A stretch of 62,784 nt of DNA from Richelia sinica FACHB-800 (GTDB lineage Bacteria; Cyanobacteriota; Cyanobacteriia; Cyanobacteriales; Nostocaceae), in the NCBI RefSeq assembly GCF_014698825.1, contig NZ_JACJTT010000032.1:1-62784 (forward strand), read 5' to 3'. The position numbers and the translations under genes were made by a program. The notes beneath the pieces were generated by a model. The model did not search any database. It was not told the DNA's origin and was given only the letters and a program-made list of their open reading frames with translations. Positions within the stretch are counted from its first letter, which is position 1. Each line of letters opens with the position of its first letter. Shown piece after piece: positions 16,569 through 25,843 of this stretch.

Positions 16569-17105
16569 TTACTTGAAGCGGAAGCCAATTCCACCATTGA
16601 TACTTACAGCAGAAGCAGGACTATCTTCGTAAGCATTGATTCCCAGTTTAGCGTTCGTGTAGACCAAGAAGTTTTTCGCAAATTCCGATTCGACTCCAGC
16701 ACCAACCACAAAGGAATCTCTATTACCCAAGGGAGTGGATAAACCATTTTTATCTACAAAAGAATAACCACCAGTGATAAAGGCATTGGTTTTATGGGCA
16801 ATGGGTACATCTAGGGAAACTTCAGGGATAATTGCACTCGTCTGATCATTCCAAAGGACATTACCTCGTGCAGAAAATGGAGTATTCCCCAATTTCAACC
16901 GTCCTGTCAGATTTCCACCAACAGAAGGAGCATCATTAGTTTTGCCACCCTCTGTCACACCAGCACTAATACCAGCACCAACATAACTCGCGTCAGTTCC
17001 TTTTTGTGTTTCCGCAGCAGCTTTTTCTGCTGATAAAATCATAGGAGAAATTACCAATGCAGATACAGCAGCAATTGTTACATATGCTTTAGTTACAAAT
17101 TTCAT
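16569..17105 (-). CDS. Secreted beta-barrel-like protein
   Basis: This is a 178-residue protein with a clear signal peptide (MKFVTKAYVTIAAVSALVISPMILS..AEKAAA, cleavage near AAAETQ). The mature part alternates polar and hydrophobic residues in short strands rich in Gly, such as SYVGAGISAGVTEGG, NAFITGGYSFVDKNG and SVNGGIGFRFK, ending in phenylalanine-x-Lys as outer-membrane barrels often do. It is probably a small outer-membrane or periplasmic barrel protein. ATG 17105 was preferred to the GTG at 17114 because GGTGA lies at the right distance. No specific function can be given. Confidence 0.7.
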   Translation of the reverse strand: MKFVTKAYVTIAAVSALVISPMILSAEKAAAETQKGTDASYVGAGISAGVTEGGKTNDAPSVGGNLTGRLKLGNTPFSARGNVLWNDQTSAIIPEVSLDVPIAHKTNAFITGGYSFVDKNGLSTPLGNRDSFVVGAGVESEFAKNFLVYTNAKLGINAYEDSPASAVSINGGIGFRFK

Positions 17106-17790
17106 AATATTCACCAGAGTTTAATTTTTTTCCTTTAAATACAAAGTCGTAGCTAATTATTAAAAGTTCCCGTCTTGTGAAAAAATGCTGAACCAATTGT
17201 TTGATTTAATGCACACTTTTCTATAGCACCAGCATAAATAATTTGGATATTATAAATACAAAAGCTAGATATTAAATTCCGTATAAAAATCAAAAAAATT
17301 AAACAATAGACCTCTGACAACATCCCTTCTTTACCCCTGGAGTGCCTCTGCGTGAAACAAAATAAATAACCAGACCCTCTGAAGAAGTTATAGAATTGAT
17401 TTTTTATTAGCTCTATCTAAATTTGCTTTTATATTTATAGGCGCTAATCCGAAATCCAATAGTAATGATAAATATTTTCAATAAGCTTTAGTATATTTTT
17501 AGATTTTCTTTAGGAAAAAAAATTCCTAAAAGCTTTAAAGGATAAAGGATTCATCCGTTAATAATTCCTCATCCTCTTATCCTTGACTAATTGATAAGGT
17601 TAAGAGAAACTTACTAATGATGGATGTGCATACTAATAAGATTAATAATTTTTGTAAAGATTCTGAGATATATATTTTGAAAGATGGAACATTAATGAAC
17701 AAATGCCAAATTTGTATCTAAGTGTAAGTGTTCCACAGCCTATTTTTTAGCCCGTACAGTTCATAGGTACTATTCTAATTAGCCAAGAGC
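17106..17790. other. Long AT-rich intergenic region
   Basis: About 680 bp separate the outer-membrane-like gene and the DUF2997 gene. The region is AT-rich with no long open frame. A 34-codon frame at 17617-17721 ending KCQICI is open but has no good ribosome site, and I do not call it. The piece TGCCTCTGCGTGAAAC near 17343 resembles the dispersed repeats of Nostoc genomes. Confidence 0.4.
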
Positions 17791-18000
17791 ATGGAAACCT
17801 TAGAGTTCGTGATTCATCCAGATGGTCGGGTAGAAGAAAAAGTAACCGGTATTATCGGTGCTTCCTGTGCTGAAGTCACAGCAGCTATAGAAGCCCAGTT
17901 AGGACAGGTAGTGAGTCAGCAGTCCACCTCAGAGTTTTTCACCACCAACACGCAACAATCTAGTGTGGTGAATGCGCAAAACGCTTTTAGCGATTGGTAA
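17791..18000 (+). CDS. DUF2997 family small protein
   Basis: This is a 69-residue protein of the DUF2997 type: EFVIHPDGRVEEKVTGIIGASCAEVTAAIEAQLG is the family signature. It has no known biochemical role. It heads a three-gene set with ycf35 and a ferredoxin, a linkage seen in cyanobacteria, so a shared process that uses electrons is plausible. The single cysteine in GASC may be functional. Confidence 0.8.
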   Translation: METLEFVIHPDGRVEEKVTGIIGASCAEVTAAIEAQLGQVVSQQSTSEFFTTNTQQSSVVNAQNAFSDW

Positions 18001-18038
18001 GTTTTCCCCTTAGTTTATATTTATTGATTTGTACAACC

Positions 18039-18425
18039 ATGTCACACTTTAGCCAAATCAAGACTCAAATCCGTAACCTTCAATCCTTACAAGATGCTTT
18101 GAATGACCTGGGTATTGATTGGAAACCAGGGCCAAGAGAAGTACGTGGCTATCGCGGTCAAACCCATCCCGCAGAAGTGACCATTGAGCAAGAAAATGGT
18201 TATGACATCGGCTTTAGATGGAATGGTCAAGAATATGAATTGGTAGCTGATTTACAATATTGGCAACAAGATTTGTCTGTAGATGGATTTTTGCGTCAAG
18301 TAACTCAGCGTTATGCTTATCAAACAGTGCTAAAAGAAACTGCTAAAGTTGGTTTCCAAGTAGCAGAACAGCAAAAAAATGAAGATGGTTCTATTCGCTT
18401 AGTAGTTCAACGCTGGAGTGCGTAA
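18039..18425 (+). CDS. ycf35: Ycf35 (DUF1257) family protein
   Basis: This 128-residue protein is the homologue of the plastid-encoded Ycf35. The start MSHFSQIKTQIRNLQSLQDALNDLGI at 18039 is the conserved family beginning; an earlier in-frame ATG at 17994 overlaps the previous gene. Its role is unresolved in the literature as far as I know. The stop codon shares one base with the start of the ferredoxin gene, indicating translational coupling. Confidence 0.88.
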   Translation: MSHFSQIKTQIRNLQSLQDALNDLGIDWKPGPREVRGYRGQTHPAEVTIEQENGYDIGFRWNGQEYELVADLQYWQQDLSVDGFLRQVTQRYAYQTVLKETAKVGFQVAEQQKNEDGSIRLVVQRWSA

Positions 18426-18880
18426 TGTCTGAGTCGCTGCCGTCCCTAGAAGCACAAGAATACGAGCGTTCTGGTTTGGAACCGGAGTTAGGCGGTTTAT
18501 TCAGGGATGAACCAGAACGTTCTGGTTTAGAACCGGAATTAGGCGGCTTGCTGCGGCAGAGGGGCGTGTATGTTGACGAAATTACCTGTATTGGTTGTAA
18601 ACATTGCGCCCATGTTGCCCGTAATACATTTTATATTGAACCAGATTACGGGCGATCGCGTGTGATTCGCCAAGATGCAGACCCAGAAGAAGTGATTCAA
18701 GAGGCCATCGATACCTGTCCAGTTGATTGTATTCATTGGCTTGATTACACTGAACTGAAAAGGGTAGAAGAAGAGCGCAAATACCAAGTTATTCCTGTAG
18801 TTGGCTATCCTGTAGAACATGGTGTAGCTGCTACAGAAAAGCGCAGGAAAAAACAAAAGTTAAAAAAGCAATCTAGTTAA
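18425..18880 (+). CDS. 4Fe-4S ferredoxin with a duplicated N-terminal motif
   Basis: This 151-residue protein has a ferredoxin domain at about residues 50-105, with CIGCKHC and CPVDC supplying the ligands of one [4Fe-4S] cluster in the ITCIGCKHCAHVARNTF context. The N-terminus holds two copies of the motif ERSGLEPELGGL (near residues 14-25 and 31-42). The C-terminus is basic (EKRRKKQKLKKQSS), suggesting nucleic-acid or membrane contact. It is coupled to ycf35 by a 1-bp overlap. It probably donates electrons to a partner of the DUF2997-Ycf35 set; the partner is unknown. Confidence 0.85.
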   Translation: MSESLPSLEAQEYERSGLEPELGGLFRDEPERSGLEPELGGLLRQRGVYVDEITCIGCKHCAHVARNTFYIEPDYGRSRVIRQDADPEEVIQEAIDTCPVDCIHWLDYTELKRVEEERKYQVIPVVGYPVEHGVAATEKRRKKQKLKKQSS

Positions 18881-18911
18881 TAAAATCCGCAAAATAAACG
18901 TTATTTCCTTC

Positions 18912-18937
18912 AGCGCTGGTTTTACTGGCGCTTTTTT
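18912..18937 (+). terminator. Rho-independent terminator after the ferredoxin gene
   Basis: AGCGC (18912-18916) pairs with GCGCT (18928-18932) and is followed by a run of six T. It lies 32 bp after the ferredoxin stop and would end the DUF2997-ycf35-ferredoxin operon. Confidence 0.7.
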
Positions 18938-18983
18938 GATTGACAGGGACAATGACTGTCCCCATACTATCCATCCTTTACCT

Positions 18984-19265
18984 TCATTTCAGCAATGGGT
19001 CATGTTGGGACAACAACTTCTCAACTTTTGCTTCCTCAATTCTGGCAGTGAGTTTCTTCGTTTCATGTAAATCTCTAGTAGTTTTTGCCAGAGTAAAAGT
19101 TGAACCTACAGAAAAAGCTAAACCCATGCCCATAAAGCCTTTTACCCAGTTGTCCACAGGTAAATTGACAATTCCTACAGTGGTCATGGACAGAGACAGG
19201 ACAAAAGCTGCCCAAGTTTGAATAATCCAAGCAGCACTATCCTTGTGCGGGCTGATAGTTTGCAT
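18984..19265 (-). CDS. YiaA/YiaB-type two-helix membrane protein
   Basis: This is a 93-residue protein with two membrane helices (AAWIIQTWAAFVLSLSMTTVGIVNL and WVKGFMGMGLAFSVGSTFTLA), followed by KTTRDLHETKKLTARIEEAKVEKLL, the usual tail of cyanobacterial YiaAB-domain proteins. ATG 19265 was chosen since AGGTG lies 7 bp before it; an in-frame GTG at 19274 is less likely. Its function is unknown. It faces the ferredoxin gene tail to tail. Confidence 0.7.
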   Translation of the reverse strand: MQTISPHKDSAAWIIQTWAAFVLSLSMTTVGIVNLPVDNWVKGFMGMGLAFSVGSTFTLAKTTRDLHETKKLTARIEEAKVEKLLSQHDPLLK

Positions 19266-19444
19266 ATTTATCACCTTTCAACAAAATCTTTTAAGCCCAT
19301 TGTATTCACTAGGGCTGAATGTGGTGAAGGTGACTGTCCACTTCCGCAACCGTACTTACTTATTTTGAACTGGCACAGTCATTATTGATACGGGCATCAA
19401 TTCATGGGCTGTTCTCTGTGATTAATTTAGGAGAGAGTAATGAT

Positions 19445-19639
19445 TTAAAACTTTTTACTGCTGAATAATACCAACAGCAACATCAATACTTGTATTTGCC
19501 AAGGGGCGATGATCAAACTGATAATAAAACCTATCCCTGTCATGATCCCGGCGATGTAACCTATTTCGTCATGACTTTTTTTAAATAAATAGGTAGTTGC
19601 TAAACCAGTACCCAATGTAATTAAGAAAAACAAAGGCAT
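19445..19639 (-). CDS. Small membrane protein of unknown function
   Basis: This is a 64-residue protein with two hydrophobic stretches (LFFLITLGTGLATTYLF and IAGIMTGIGFIISLIIAPWQIQVLMLLLVLF) separated by KKSHDEIGY. An AGAGG site lies before ATG 19639. I do not recognise the family. Its upstream leader holds an inverted repeat at 19711-19737. Confidence 0.55.
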   Translation of the reverse strand: MPLFFLITLGTGLATTYLFKKSHDEIGYIAGIMTGIGFIISLIIAPWQIQVLMLLLVLFSSKKF

Positions 19640-19710
19640 GGTGAATAACCTCTGAACTTTGCTCCAAGTTTGAATAGGGAAAAATGATAATTTTCTTGGT
19701 GAAACTGATT

Positions 19711-19737
19711 TTACACCCAGCTAAGAAGGGGGTGTAA
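19711..19737. promoter_or_regulatory. Inverted repeat upstream of the 64-residue membrane protein gene
   Basis: TTACACCC (19711-19718) pairs with GGGTGTAA (19730-19737) over an 11-base loop. It lies about 70 bp upstream of the start at 19639. It could be an operator or a leader hairpin; there is no further support. Confidence 0.35.
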
Positions 19738-19847
19738 CCGTGATGCTGGGAAATAATCTGGTAATTTAGCTTAACATCATATGCTGAGAGCAAGAATATG
19801 ATTTAGCATATTACCTCTAGGAGTCGCATTTTCCACGGAAATAGCCA

Positions 19848-22007
19848 ATGTCCAACATTCCTCAATTAATAGCAACTGAACTAAATCTGCGAATCACTCA
19901 GGTGCAAAACGCCTTAGAACTTTTGGCAGAGGGTGCGACAATTCCCTTTATTGCCCGTTACCGCAAAGAACGCACTGGTGAGATGAATGAAGTGCAATTG
20001 CGCGATTTATCGGATAGGTATACTTACTTAACCGAATTGGCAGAAAGGAAGACAGTAATTTTAAATGCGATCGCTCAACAAGATAAACTAACAGACGAAC
20101 TGAAAGCCAAAATCGAATCTTGTTTACAAAAAACAGAACTTGAGGATTTATACTTACCCTATAAACCTAAGCGGCGTACTCGCGCGACTATTGCTAGGGA
20201 AAAAGGATTAGAACCTTTAGCAGCTTTTATTAAAACGCTAAATGTAAAAAATGGCATTTCTACTTCCTTAGAAGCCGCAGCGGCAGAATATATTTCGGAA
20301 GAAAAAGGCGTAAAAACTGCTGAAGAAGCCCTCAAGGGTGCATCTGACATCTTAGCGGAAGAAGTAGCAGAAAAAGCTGAATTACGAGCTTATTTACGAG
20401 ATTTTTTATTAGAATCAGGGCTGTTTGTTTCTCGCATCAAAGATGAACATCCTGAAGGTACAACAAAGTTTGAAATGTACCGTAACTATCAAATAAAGGT
20501 GAAAAATATTGCCCCCCATAATCTACTGGCATTATGTCGGGGGGAAAATGAGTCGATTTTAACCTTTGATGTTGCCTTTGATGAAGATTTTGTTTTGTCT
20601 TATTTAGAGTCTCACGAAATTAAAACCAAAGTACGTGCGGTTCGGGATTTTTATCAAGGAATGTTAAAAGATGCCTTTAACCGCTTAATGAAAACATCTT
20701 TAATTAGCGAAGTAATTGCCGAAAAGAAAAATTTTGCGGATATAGAATCCATTAAAACCTTTGAAACCAATTTACGAGAATTGCTGTTATCTGCACCCGC
20801 AGGTATGAAACCAACTTTAGCCATTGACCCAGGCTTTAGAACTGGTTGTAAAGTTGCGATTTTGGATGAGACGGGTAAATTTTTAGAATATCAAGCAGTC
20901 TTCCCACATCAAGCAGCAGAACAACGTCTCAAAGCTGCCCAAACTATCAAGAATTTAATTACCAAATATCAGATTCAATTAATCGCGATTGGTAATGGTA
21001 CTGCTTCCCGTGAAACAGATGAATTTGTGACGGAAGTTTTACAAACATTAGAAAAAAAACCGATTAAAGTCATCGTCAATGAATCTGGTGCCTCTATATA
21101 TTCTGCTAGCAAAGTGGCATTAGAAGAGTTTCCTGATTTAGATGTGACTGTCCGTGGTGCTATTAGTATTGGTCGCAGATTACAAGACCCTTTAGCGGAA
21201 TTAGTGAAGATTGACCCTAAGTCTATTGGTGTAGGGCAATATCAACATGATGTTGACCAAAAACTACTCAAGAAAAAGTTAGATGAAACTGTAGAAAGTT
21301 GTGTAAATTATGTCGGCGTAGATTTAAACACAGCTTCTAAAGAATTACTTACTTTTGTGTCAGGAATTACGCCAACAGTTGCTAATAATATTATTGCGTA
21401 TCGTAATCAAAATGGTGCTTTTAAAAACCGCAGACAACTGTTGAAGGTAGCGAAACTAGGGCCAAAAGCCTTTGAACAAGCAGCTGGTTTTTTGCGGATT
21501 CGTAGTGGTGATAACCCACTAGATAATACTGCTGTTCATCCTGAAAGTTATGGAGTAGTAGAAGCTATTGCCAAAGATTTAGGTGTGGGTTTAAATCAAG
21601 TCACCCAAATTGCCGAAAAGTTGCAAAAAACCAATTTGCAAAAGTATGTCACCGATACCATTGGTGAACCCACATTACGGGATATTCTCAAGGAATTAGA
21701 AAAGCCGGGAAGAGACCCCCGTGCTGAATTTAAATACGCTACGTTCAAGGAAGGAATCAAAGAAATTCGTGATTTAACAGTGGGAATGGAATTAGAAGGA
21801 ATTATTACTAATGTTGCCAACTTTGGGGCATTTGTGGATATTGGTGTCCATCAAGATGGTTTAGTGCATATTTCCCAATTGGCTGATCGATTTGTGGATG
21901 ACCCGAAGAAAATTGTCAAAGTGGGACAAGTGGTAAAAGTTCGAGTATTAGAAGTAAATGAAAAATTAAAACGCATTGGTTTAGGAATGAAAGGAGTCAA
22001 GCAGTAG
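19848..22007 (+). CDS. tex: Tex-family RNA-binding transcription accessory protein
   Basis: This is a 719-residue Tex protein. The order is as in the family: an N-terminal helical region (IPFIARYRKERTGEMNEVQLRDLSDRYTYL), a YqgF-like RNase H fold in the middle (PTLAIDPGFRTGCKVAILDETG and GNGTASRETDEFV), helix-hairpin-helix repeats (SKELLTFVSGITPTVANNIIAYRNQNGAFKNRRQLLKVAKLGPKAFEQAAGFL, here given in part), and a C-terminal S1 domain (GIITNVANFGAFVDIGVHQDGLVHISQLADRFV). It binds RNA and influences transcription in other bacteria. The last 11 bp overlap the end of nth on the other strand. Confidence 0.94.
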   Translation: MSNIPQLIATELNLRITQVQNALELLAEGATIPFIARYRKERTGEMNEVQLRDLSDRYTYLTELAERKTVILNAIAQQDKLTDELKAKIESCLQKTELEDLYLPYKPKRRTRATIAREKGLEPLAAFIKTLNVKNGISTSLEAAAAEYISEEKGVKTAEEALKGASDILAEEVAEKAELRAYLRDFLLESGLFVSRIKDEHPEGTTKFEMYRNYQIKVKNIAPHNLLALCRGENESILTFDVAFDEDFVLSYLESHEIKTKVRAVRDFYQGMLKDAFNRLMKTSLISEVIAEKKNFADIESIKTFETNLRELLLSAPAGMKPTLAIDPGFRTGCKVAILDETGKFLEYQAVFPHQAAEQRLKAAQTIKNLITKYQIQLIAIGNGTASRETDEFVTEVLQTLEKKPIKVIVNESGASIYSASKVALEEFPDLDVTVRGAISIGRRLQDPLAELVKIDPKSIGVGQYQHDVDQKLLKKKLDETVESCVNYVGVDLNTASKELLTFVSGITPTVANNIIAYRNQNGAFKNRRQLLKVAKLGPKAFEQAAGFLRIRSGDNPLDNTAVHPESYGVVEAIAKDLGVGLNQVTQIAEKLQKTNLQKYVTDTIGEPTLRDILKELEKPGRDPRAEFKYATFKEGIKEIRDLTVGMELEGIITNVANFGAFVDIGVHQDGLVHISQLADRFVDDPKKIVKVGQVVKVRVLEVNEKLKRIGLGMKGVKQ

Positions 22008-22656
22008 TCTTCGTTAAAATCATGGGACACAAATCAGCTAACTGACAATTTTGACATTCAGGAGAACGGGCTTTACACACAGCCCGACCATGATAAATTA
22101 AGCGAATTGACCAATTTTCCCAATCTGGTTGGGGTAATAACTGCATTAAATCTTTTTCAATGCCAATGGGTTCTGTATGCTTAGTTAAACCTAAACGTTG
22201 ACTCAAGCGTTTAACGTGGGTATCTACTGTGACTCCAGCATTGATACCATAGGCATGGGCTAAAACCACATTGGCAGTTTTTCTAGCTACCCCTGGTAGT
22301 TTTAATAATTCCTCCATTTGATTAGGCACAACCGAGTTAAAATCACTGACTATCATGCGACATGCCGCTTGAATGTTCTTCGCTTTATTACGATAAAAAC
22401 CTGTGGAACGCACCAATGCTTCTAACTCGGATAAATCAGCATTAGCTAAACTTGCCGCATCAGGAAAGCGACTAAATAAGGCTGGTGTGACTTTATTCAC
22501 CCGTTCATCTGTACATTGGGCAGAAAGAATAGTCGCTACTAGCAGTTGTACGGTGGTGGAATAATTTAAAGAACAAGTTGCATCTGGATAGAGATGTTTA
22601 AGTTTTTCGAGAATTGCTAAAGCTCGTTGTTTTTTGGATAAGGATTTACGAGTCAA
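21997..22656 (-). CDS. nth: Endonuclease III
   Basis: This 219-residue base-excision enzyme removes oxidised pyrimidines and cuts abasic sites. It shows the helix-hairpin-helix LPGVARKTANVV, the catalytic lysine region before it, the catalytic aspartate in TVDTHVKRLSQRLG, and the C-terminal [4Fe-4S] loop C-x6-C-x2-C-x5-C (CKARSPECQNCQLADLC). The only workable start is TTG 22656, since a stop lies directly upstream in frame. Its 3' end overlaps tex by 11 bp tail to tail. Confidence 0.93.
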   Translation of the reverse strand: MTRKSLSKKQRALAILEKLKHLYPDATCSLNYSTTVQLLVATILSAQCTDERVNKVTPALFSRFPDAASLANADLSELEALVRSTGFYRNKAKNIQAACRMIVSDFNSVVPNQMEELLKLPGVARKTANVVLAHAYGINAGVTVDTHVKRLSQRLGLTKHTEPIGIEKDLMQLLPQPDWENWSIRLIYHGRAVCKARSPECQNCQLADLCPMILTKTTA

Positions 22657-22765
22657 TCAAGTTGTGGGGATGAATTTACTACTGTGAATCTAGGCACTGG
22701 CAATATTTTTAGATTGAGGATTTTGATTTTTGCAGATGAAATCAAAAATCCCAAATCTAAGAGTA

Positions 22766-23872
22766 TTACTGGAATAACTTCTGTATCCAATCTAATTGAG
22801 TAGTTTCCTTGACAATGAGGAAAATTCCCAATCCTAACAGAAATACTAAACCAGTTTGCATCACACCATCCTGAATTTTGGCAGGTAAGGGTTTACCAAG
22901 CAAACCTTCAATGAGGAGAAAGGCTAATTGTCCACCATCTAAAGCGGGTAAAGGCAGAATATTAATAACTGCCAAATTAATGCTAATAATGGCGGCAAAA
23001 GACAACAAATTTTTGCTATCATCAGCAGCTAATTTAGCGCCAATTTTGACAATATTCACTGGGCCAGAAACTTGACCAACAGTTTGCTGGAAATTGGTGA
23101 CTAACTGACCAAAACCTTGGAGTGTACCAACGCATAATTGCTGAAATCTATTGGCAGCTATGCTGGCAATTTCGATGGGGTTGGGATGACGATAAACAGG
23201 TTTACCGTTGGCACCAAGCACTGGTTTGCTATTGGGGAAAAGGTTAATGCCAACAAAGCCTTTGCCGTCCTTTCCTTGTTTTGGTGTTAATTGCTGCGAT
23301 AATTGCTGATTTTGACGCTTAATGGTTAATTCTAATGGCTGGTTGGGATGATTTTGAATTTCCTTGGTCAGCAAAACAATAGATTGATCAGAAGCGGGGA
23401 TTTTCTGACCATTCACAGCCAAAATAATATCACCCTCTCTGATTCCGGCTTGATAAGCCACAGATTGCTCATTGACGGGTATAACCAGGACTCCTGGTTG
23501 ATAATCTAGTTGGGGAAGACCTACCAGACCCAATTGCACCACGAGCATGAAATAAGCAAAGATTAAATTGGCGATGACTCCAGCACTAATGACGATCGCC
23601 CGATCTAAAATAGGCCGATTACGCAGCAGATTTGGGTCATTGGGGGGAATATCGCTATCTGGGTCATCATCGGGAAAGCCAACAAACCCACCTAAAGGAA
23701 AAGCGCGGATAGCATATTCAGTTTGTGTTCCTTGGTACTTCCAAATTACAGGGCCAAAACCCAAAGAAAAGCGGTTAACATAAATGCCTTGAGAACGTGC
23801 GGCTATAAAATGTCCAAACTCGTGTACCAAGATCAGAACAGCCAAGACTGCGATCGCTGCTAAAACTGACAT
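22766..23872 (-). CDS. rseP: Site-2 zinc metalloprotease RseP
   Basis: This 368-residue membrane protease cuts transmembrane anti-sigma factors or signal peptides within the membrane. The zinc-binding HEFGH lies in the first helix (LVHEFGHFIAA), and the third ligand region is LPLPALDGGQL near the C-terminus. A PDZ domain sits in the middle (VAYQAGIREGDIILAVNGQKI). Four membrane segments are expected. The length is typical for the cyanobacterial form with one PDZ domain. It is on the same strand as nth, 109 bp upstream. Confidence 0.93.
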   Translation of the reverse strand: MSVLAAIAVLAVLILVHEFGHFIAARSQGIYVNRFSLGFGPVIWKYQGTQTEYAIRAFPLGGFVGFPDDDPDSDIPPNDPNLLRNRPILDRAIVISAGVIANLIFAYFMLVVQLGLVGLPQLDYQPGVLVIPVNEQSVAYQAGIREGDIILAVNGQKIPASDQSIVLLTKEIQNHPNQPLELTIKRQNQQLSQQLTPKQGKDGKGFVGINLFPNSKPVLGANGKPVYRHPNPIEIASIAANRFQQLCVGTLQGFGQLVTNFQQTVGQVSGPVNIVKIGAKLAADDSKNLLSFAAIISINLAVINILPLPALDGGQLAFLLIEGLLGKPLPAKIQDGVMQTGLVFLLGLGIFLIVKETTQLDWIQKLFQ

Positions 23873-24036
23873 AGAGCAAGTTAGTCAAAAATATTGAGAT
23901 ATATTTCTTTATTGTAGTTTGGGAATGGGTGTAGAGGCTCACAGGATTCGATCAAATCAACTATTTACCAGTTGGGCCTTGGTCTATACCCTCCTCGACA
24001 TTGGGTCTATATGATTAACTTAGGGGCAAAATAGGG

Positions 24037-24333
24037 ATGAAACAAATGCGATTGATTTTATTTAGTAAACCCGGTTGCCATTTATGTGAAGGTCTGCAAG
24101 AAAAGCTAGAACAAATCCAAAGTCTGAAATTTGAGTTGGAAATTCGTGACATTACCACTCGTGAAGATTGGTTTGCAGCTTATCAGTACGAAATACCCGT
24201 CCTGTACCTGTTAGAGGACGGTGCAGAAGCCGCAAAACCTATTCCCCGTCCTTCTCCCCGTGCCAGTGTCAAGCAATTGGAACAAATGTTGTGTAAATAT
24301 ATGTCCAATTCAGAAAAAAATCATGCAGAATAG
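24037..24333 (+). CDS. Glutaredoxin-family protein
   Basis: This 98-residue thioredoxin-fold protein has the redox motif CHLC in FSKPGCHLCEGLQEKLEQI and the cis-proline region in YEIPVLYLLEDG. It resembles the DUF836/YruB-like glutaredoxins common beside cyanobacterial housekeeping genes. It probably reduces or forms disulfides on unknown partners. It ends 31 bp before murE and may be transcribed with it. Confidence 0.82.
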   Translation: MKQMRLILFSKPGCHLCEGLQEKLEQIQSLKFELEIRDITTREDWFAAYQYEIPVLYLLEDGAEAAKPIPRPSPRASVKQLEQMLCKYMSNSEKNHAE

Positions 24334-24364
24334 GCGCAAGGTAAGCTTGTGTGAGGTGCAGTAT

Positions 24365-25843
24365 ATGAAACTAAGGGAATTACTAGCTGCGGTAGAAGGT
24401 GTAGAACATACGGGTGCTGGGGATGTGGAAGTTAAGGGTATTAAAACCAATTCTCATGCTTGCGGTGCGGGAGATTTATTTATTGGGATGCCAGGGACTA
24501 GGGTAGATGGGGGTGAATTTTGGCCAAGTGCTTTAGCTTCCGGGGCAGTTGCGGCTATTGTTTCACCCCAAGCTGTCCAGAAAAATCCCCCAGCTGCCAC
24601 AGATGTGGTGATTAGTGCTGATAATATCAATAAAGCCTGTGCCCAAGTTTCCGCAGCTTTTTACGGTTATCCAGGGCAAAAGTTAAAAATGGTGGGTGTG
24701 ACCGGTACGAATGGTAAAACCACCACAACTCACTTGATTGAATATTTTCTCACCCAAGCTCATCTGTCTACAGCTTTGTTGGGAACTCTCTATACCCGTT
24801 GGCCTGGTTTTTCCCAAACTGCTGCCTTTACTACTCCCTTTGCGGTGGAACTACAACAGCGTTTAGCAGAAGCAGTAGACGCTGGTTGTGAATATGGAGT
24901 GATGGAAGTTAGTTCCCACGCTTTAGCACAGGGTAGAGTTGGGGGTTGTCAGTTTGAAGTAGCTGTATTTAGCAATCTCACCCAAGACCACCTTGATTAT
25001 CACAAAGATATGGAGGATTATTTTGGGGCGAAGGCGTTGTTATTTAGCCCTGATTATCTTCAAGGTAGGGCAATTATTAATGCTGAGGATGCCTACGGCA
25101 AGCGGTTAATTGCTGGCCTGGGGAAAGAAAGAGTTTGGAGTTACAGCGTTAATGATAGTAATGCTGACTTTTGGATGAGTGATTTAAATTATCAACCCAA
25201 TGGTGTGAGTGGAATTCTCCATACTCCTAAAGGTGATGTGGCGTTTCGTTCCCCCCTGGTTGGGCAATATAATTTAGAAAATCTGTTAGCGGCTGTTGGT
25301 GCTGTTGTACATTTGGGACTAGATTTACAGGTAGTAGCCGATGCTATTCCTGAGTTTCCTGGTGTACCGGGAAGAATGGAAAGAGTACAAATTAGTCCTG
25401 ACCAAGATATTAGCGTGATTGTGGACTATGCCCACACTCCTGACAGTTTGGAGAACTTGCTTAAGGCTGCCCGGCCGTTTATCCCCGGTAAAATGATTTG
25501 TGTGTTTGGTTGTGGAGGCGATCGCGATCGCACCAAACGTCCGAAAATGGGTAAAATAGCGGCGGAGTTAGCAGATTTAGCGGTAGTTACATCAGATAAT
25601 CCTCGGACTGAAGACCCAGAAAAGATACTGCAAGATGTTTTGGCTGGTATACCTGAAACTGTGGAACCGATGGTAATATGCGATCGCGCTACAGCTATTC
25701 GCACAGCCATTTTACAAGCCAAACCCGGTGATGGTGTATTACTAGCAGGTAAAGGTCACGAAGATTACCAAATTCTCGGCACTGAAAAAATCCACTTTGA
25801 CGACAGAGAACAAGCGCGAGAAGCTTTACAGTCTAGATCGTAG
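24365..25843 (+). CDS. murE: UDP-MurNAc-L-Ala-D-Glu:meso-diaminopimelate ligase
   Basis: This 492-residue Mur ligase adds meso-diaminopimelate to the peptidoglycan precursor in the cytoplasm. It has the ATP-binding motif VTGTNGKTTTTHL, the carbamylated-lysine region, and the DNPRTEDP motif that marks the diaminopimelate-specific enzymes. The start MKLRELLAAVEGVEH at 24365 was chosen because homology starts here; a longer in-frame start at 24221 overlaps the glutaredoxin gene. Confidence 0.95.
   Translation: MKLRELLAAVEGVEHTGAGDVEVKGIKTNSHACGAGDLFIGMPGTRVDGGEFWPSALASGAVAAIVSPQAVQKNPPAATDVVISADNINKACAQVSAAFYGYPGQKLKMVGVTGTNGKTTTTHLIEYFLTQAHLSTALLGTLYTRWPGFSQTAAFTTPFAVELQQRLAEAVDAGCEYGVMEVSSHALAQGRVGGCQFEVAVFSNLTQDHLDYHKDMEDYFGAKALLFSPDYLQGRAIINAEDAYGKRLIAGLGKERVWSYSVNDSNADFWMSDLNYQPNGVSGILHTPKGDVAFRSPLVGQYNLENLLAAVGAVVHLGLDLQVVADAIPEFPGVPGRMERVQISPDQDISVIVDYAHTPDSLENLLKAARPFIPGKMICVFGCGGDRDRTKRPKMGKIAAELADLAVVTSDNPRTEDPEKILQDVLAGIPETVEPMVICDRATAIRTAILQAKPGDGVLLAGKGHEDYQILGTEKIHFDDREQAREALQSRS

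Noticed and set aside
17617-17721. 34-codon frame ending KCQICI
   Set aside because: It has a CxxC but no good ribosome site, and is not distinguishable from chance in AT-rich DNA.
18539-18856. 105-codon minus-strand frame
   Set aside because: It is the reverse of the ferredoxin gene.
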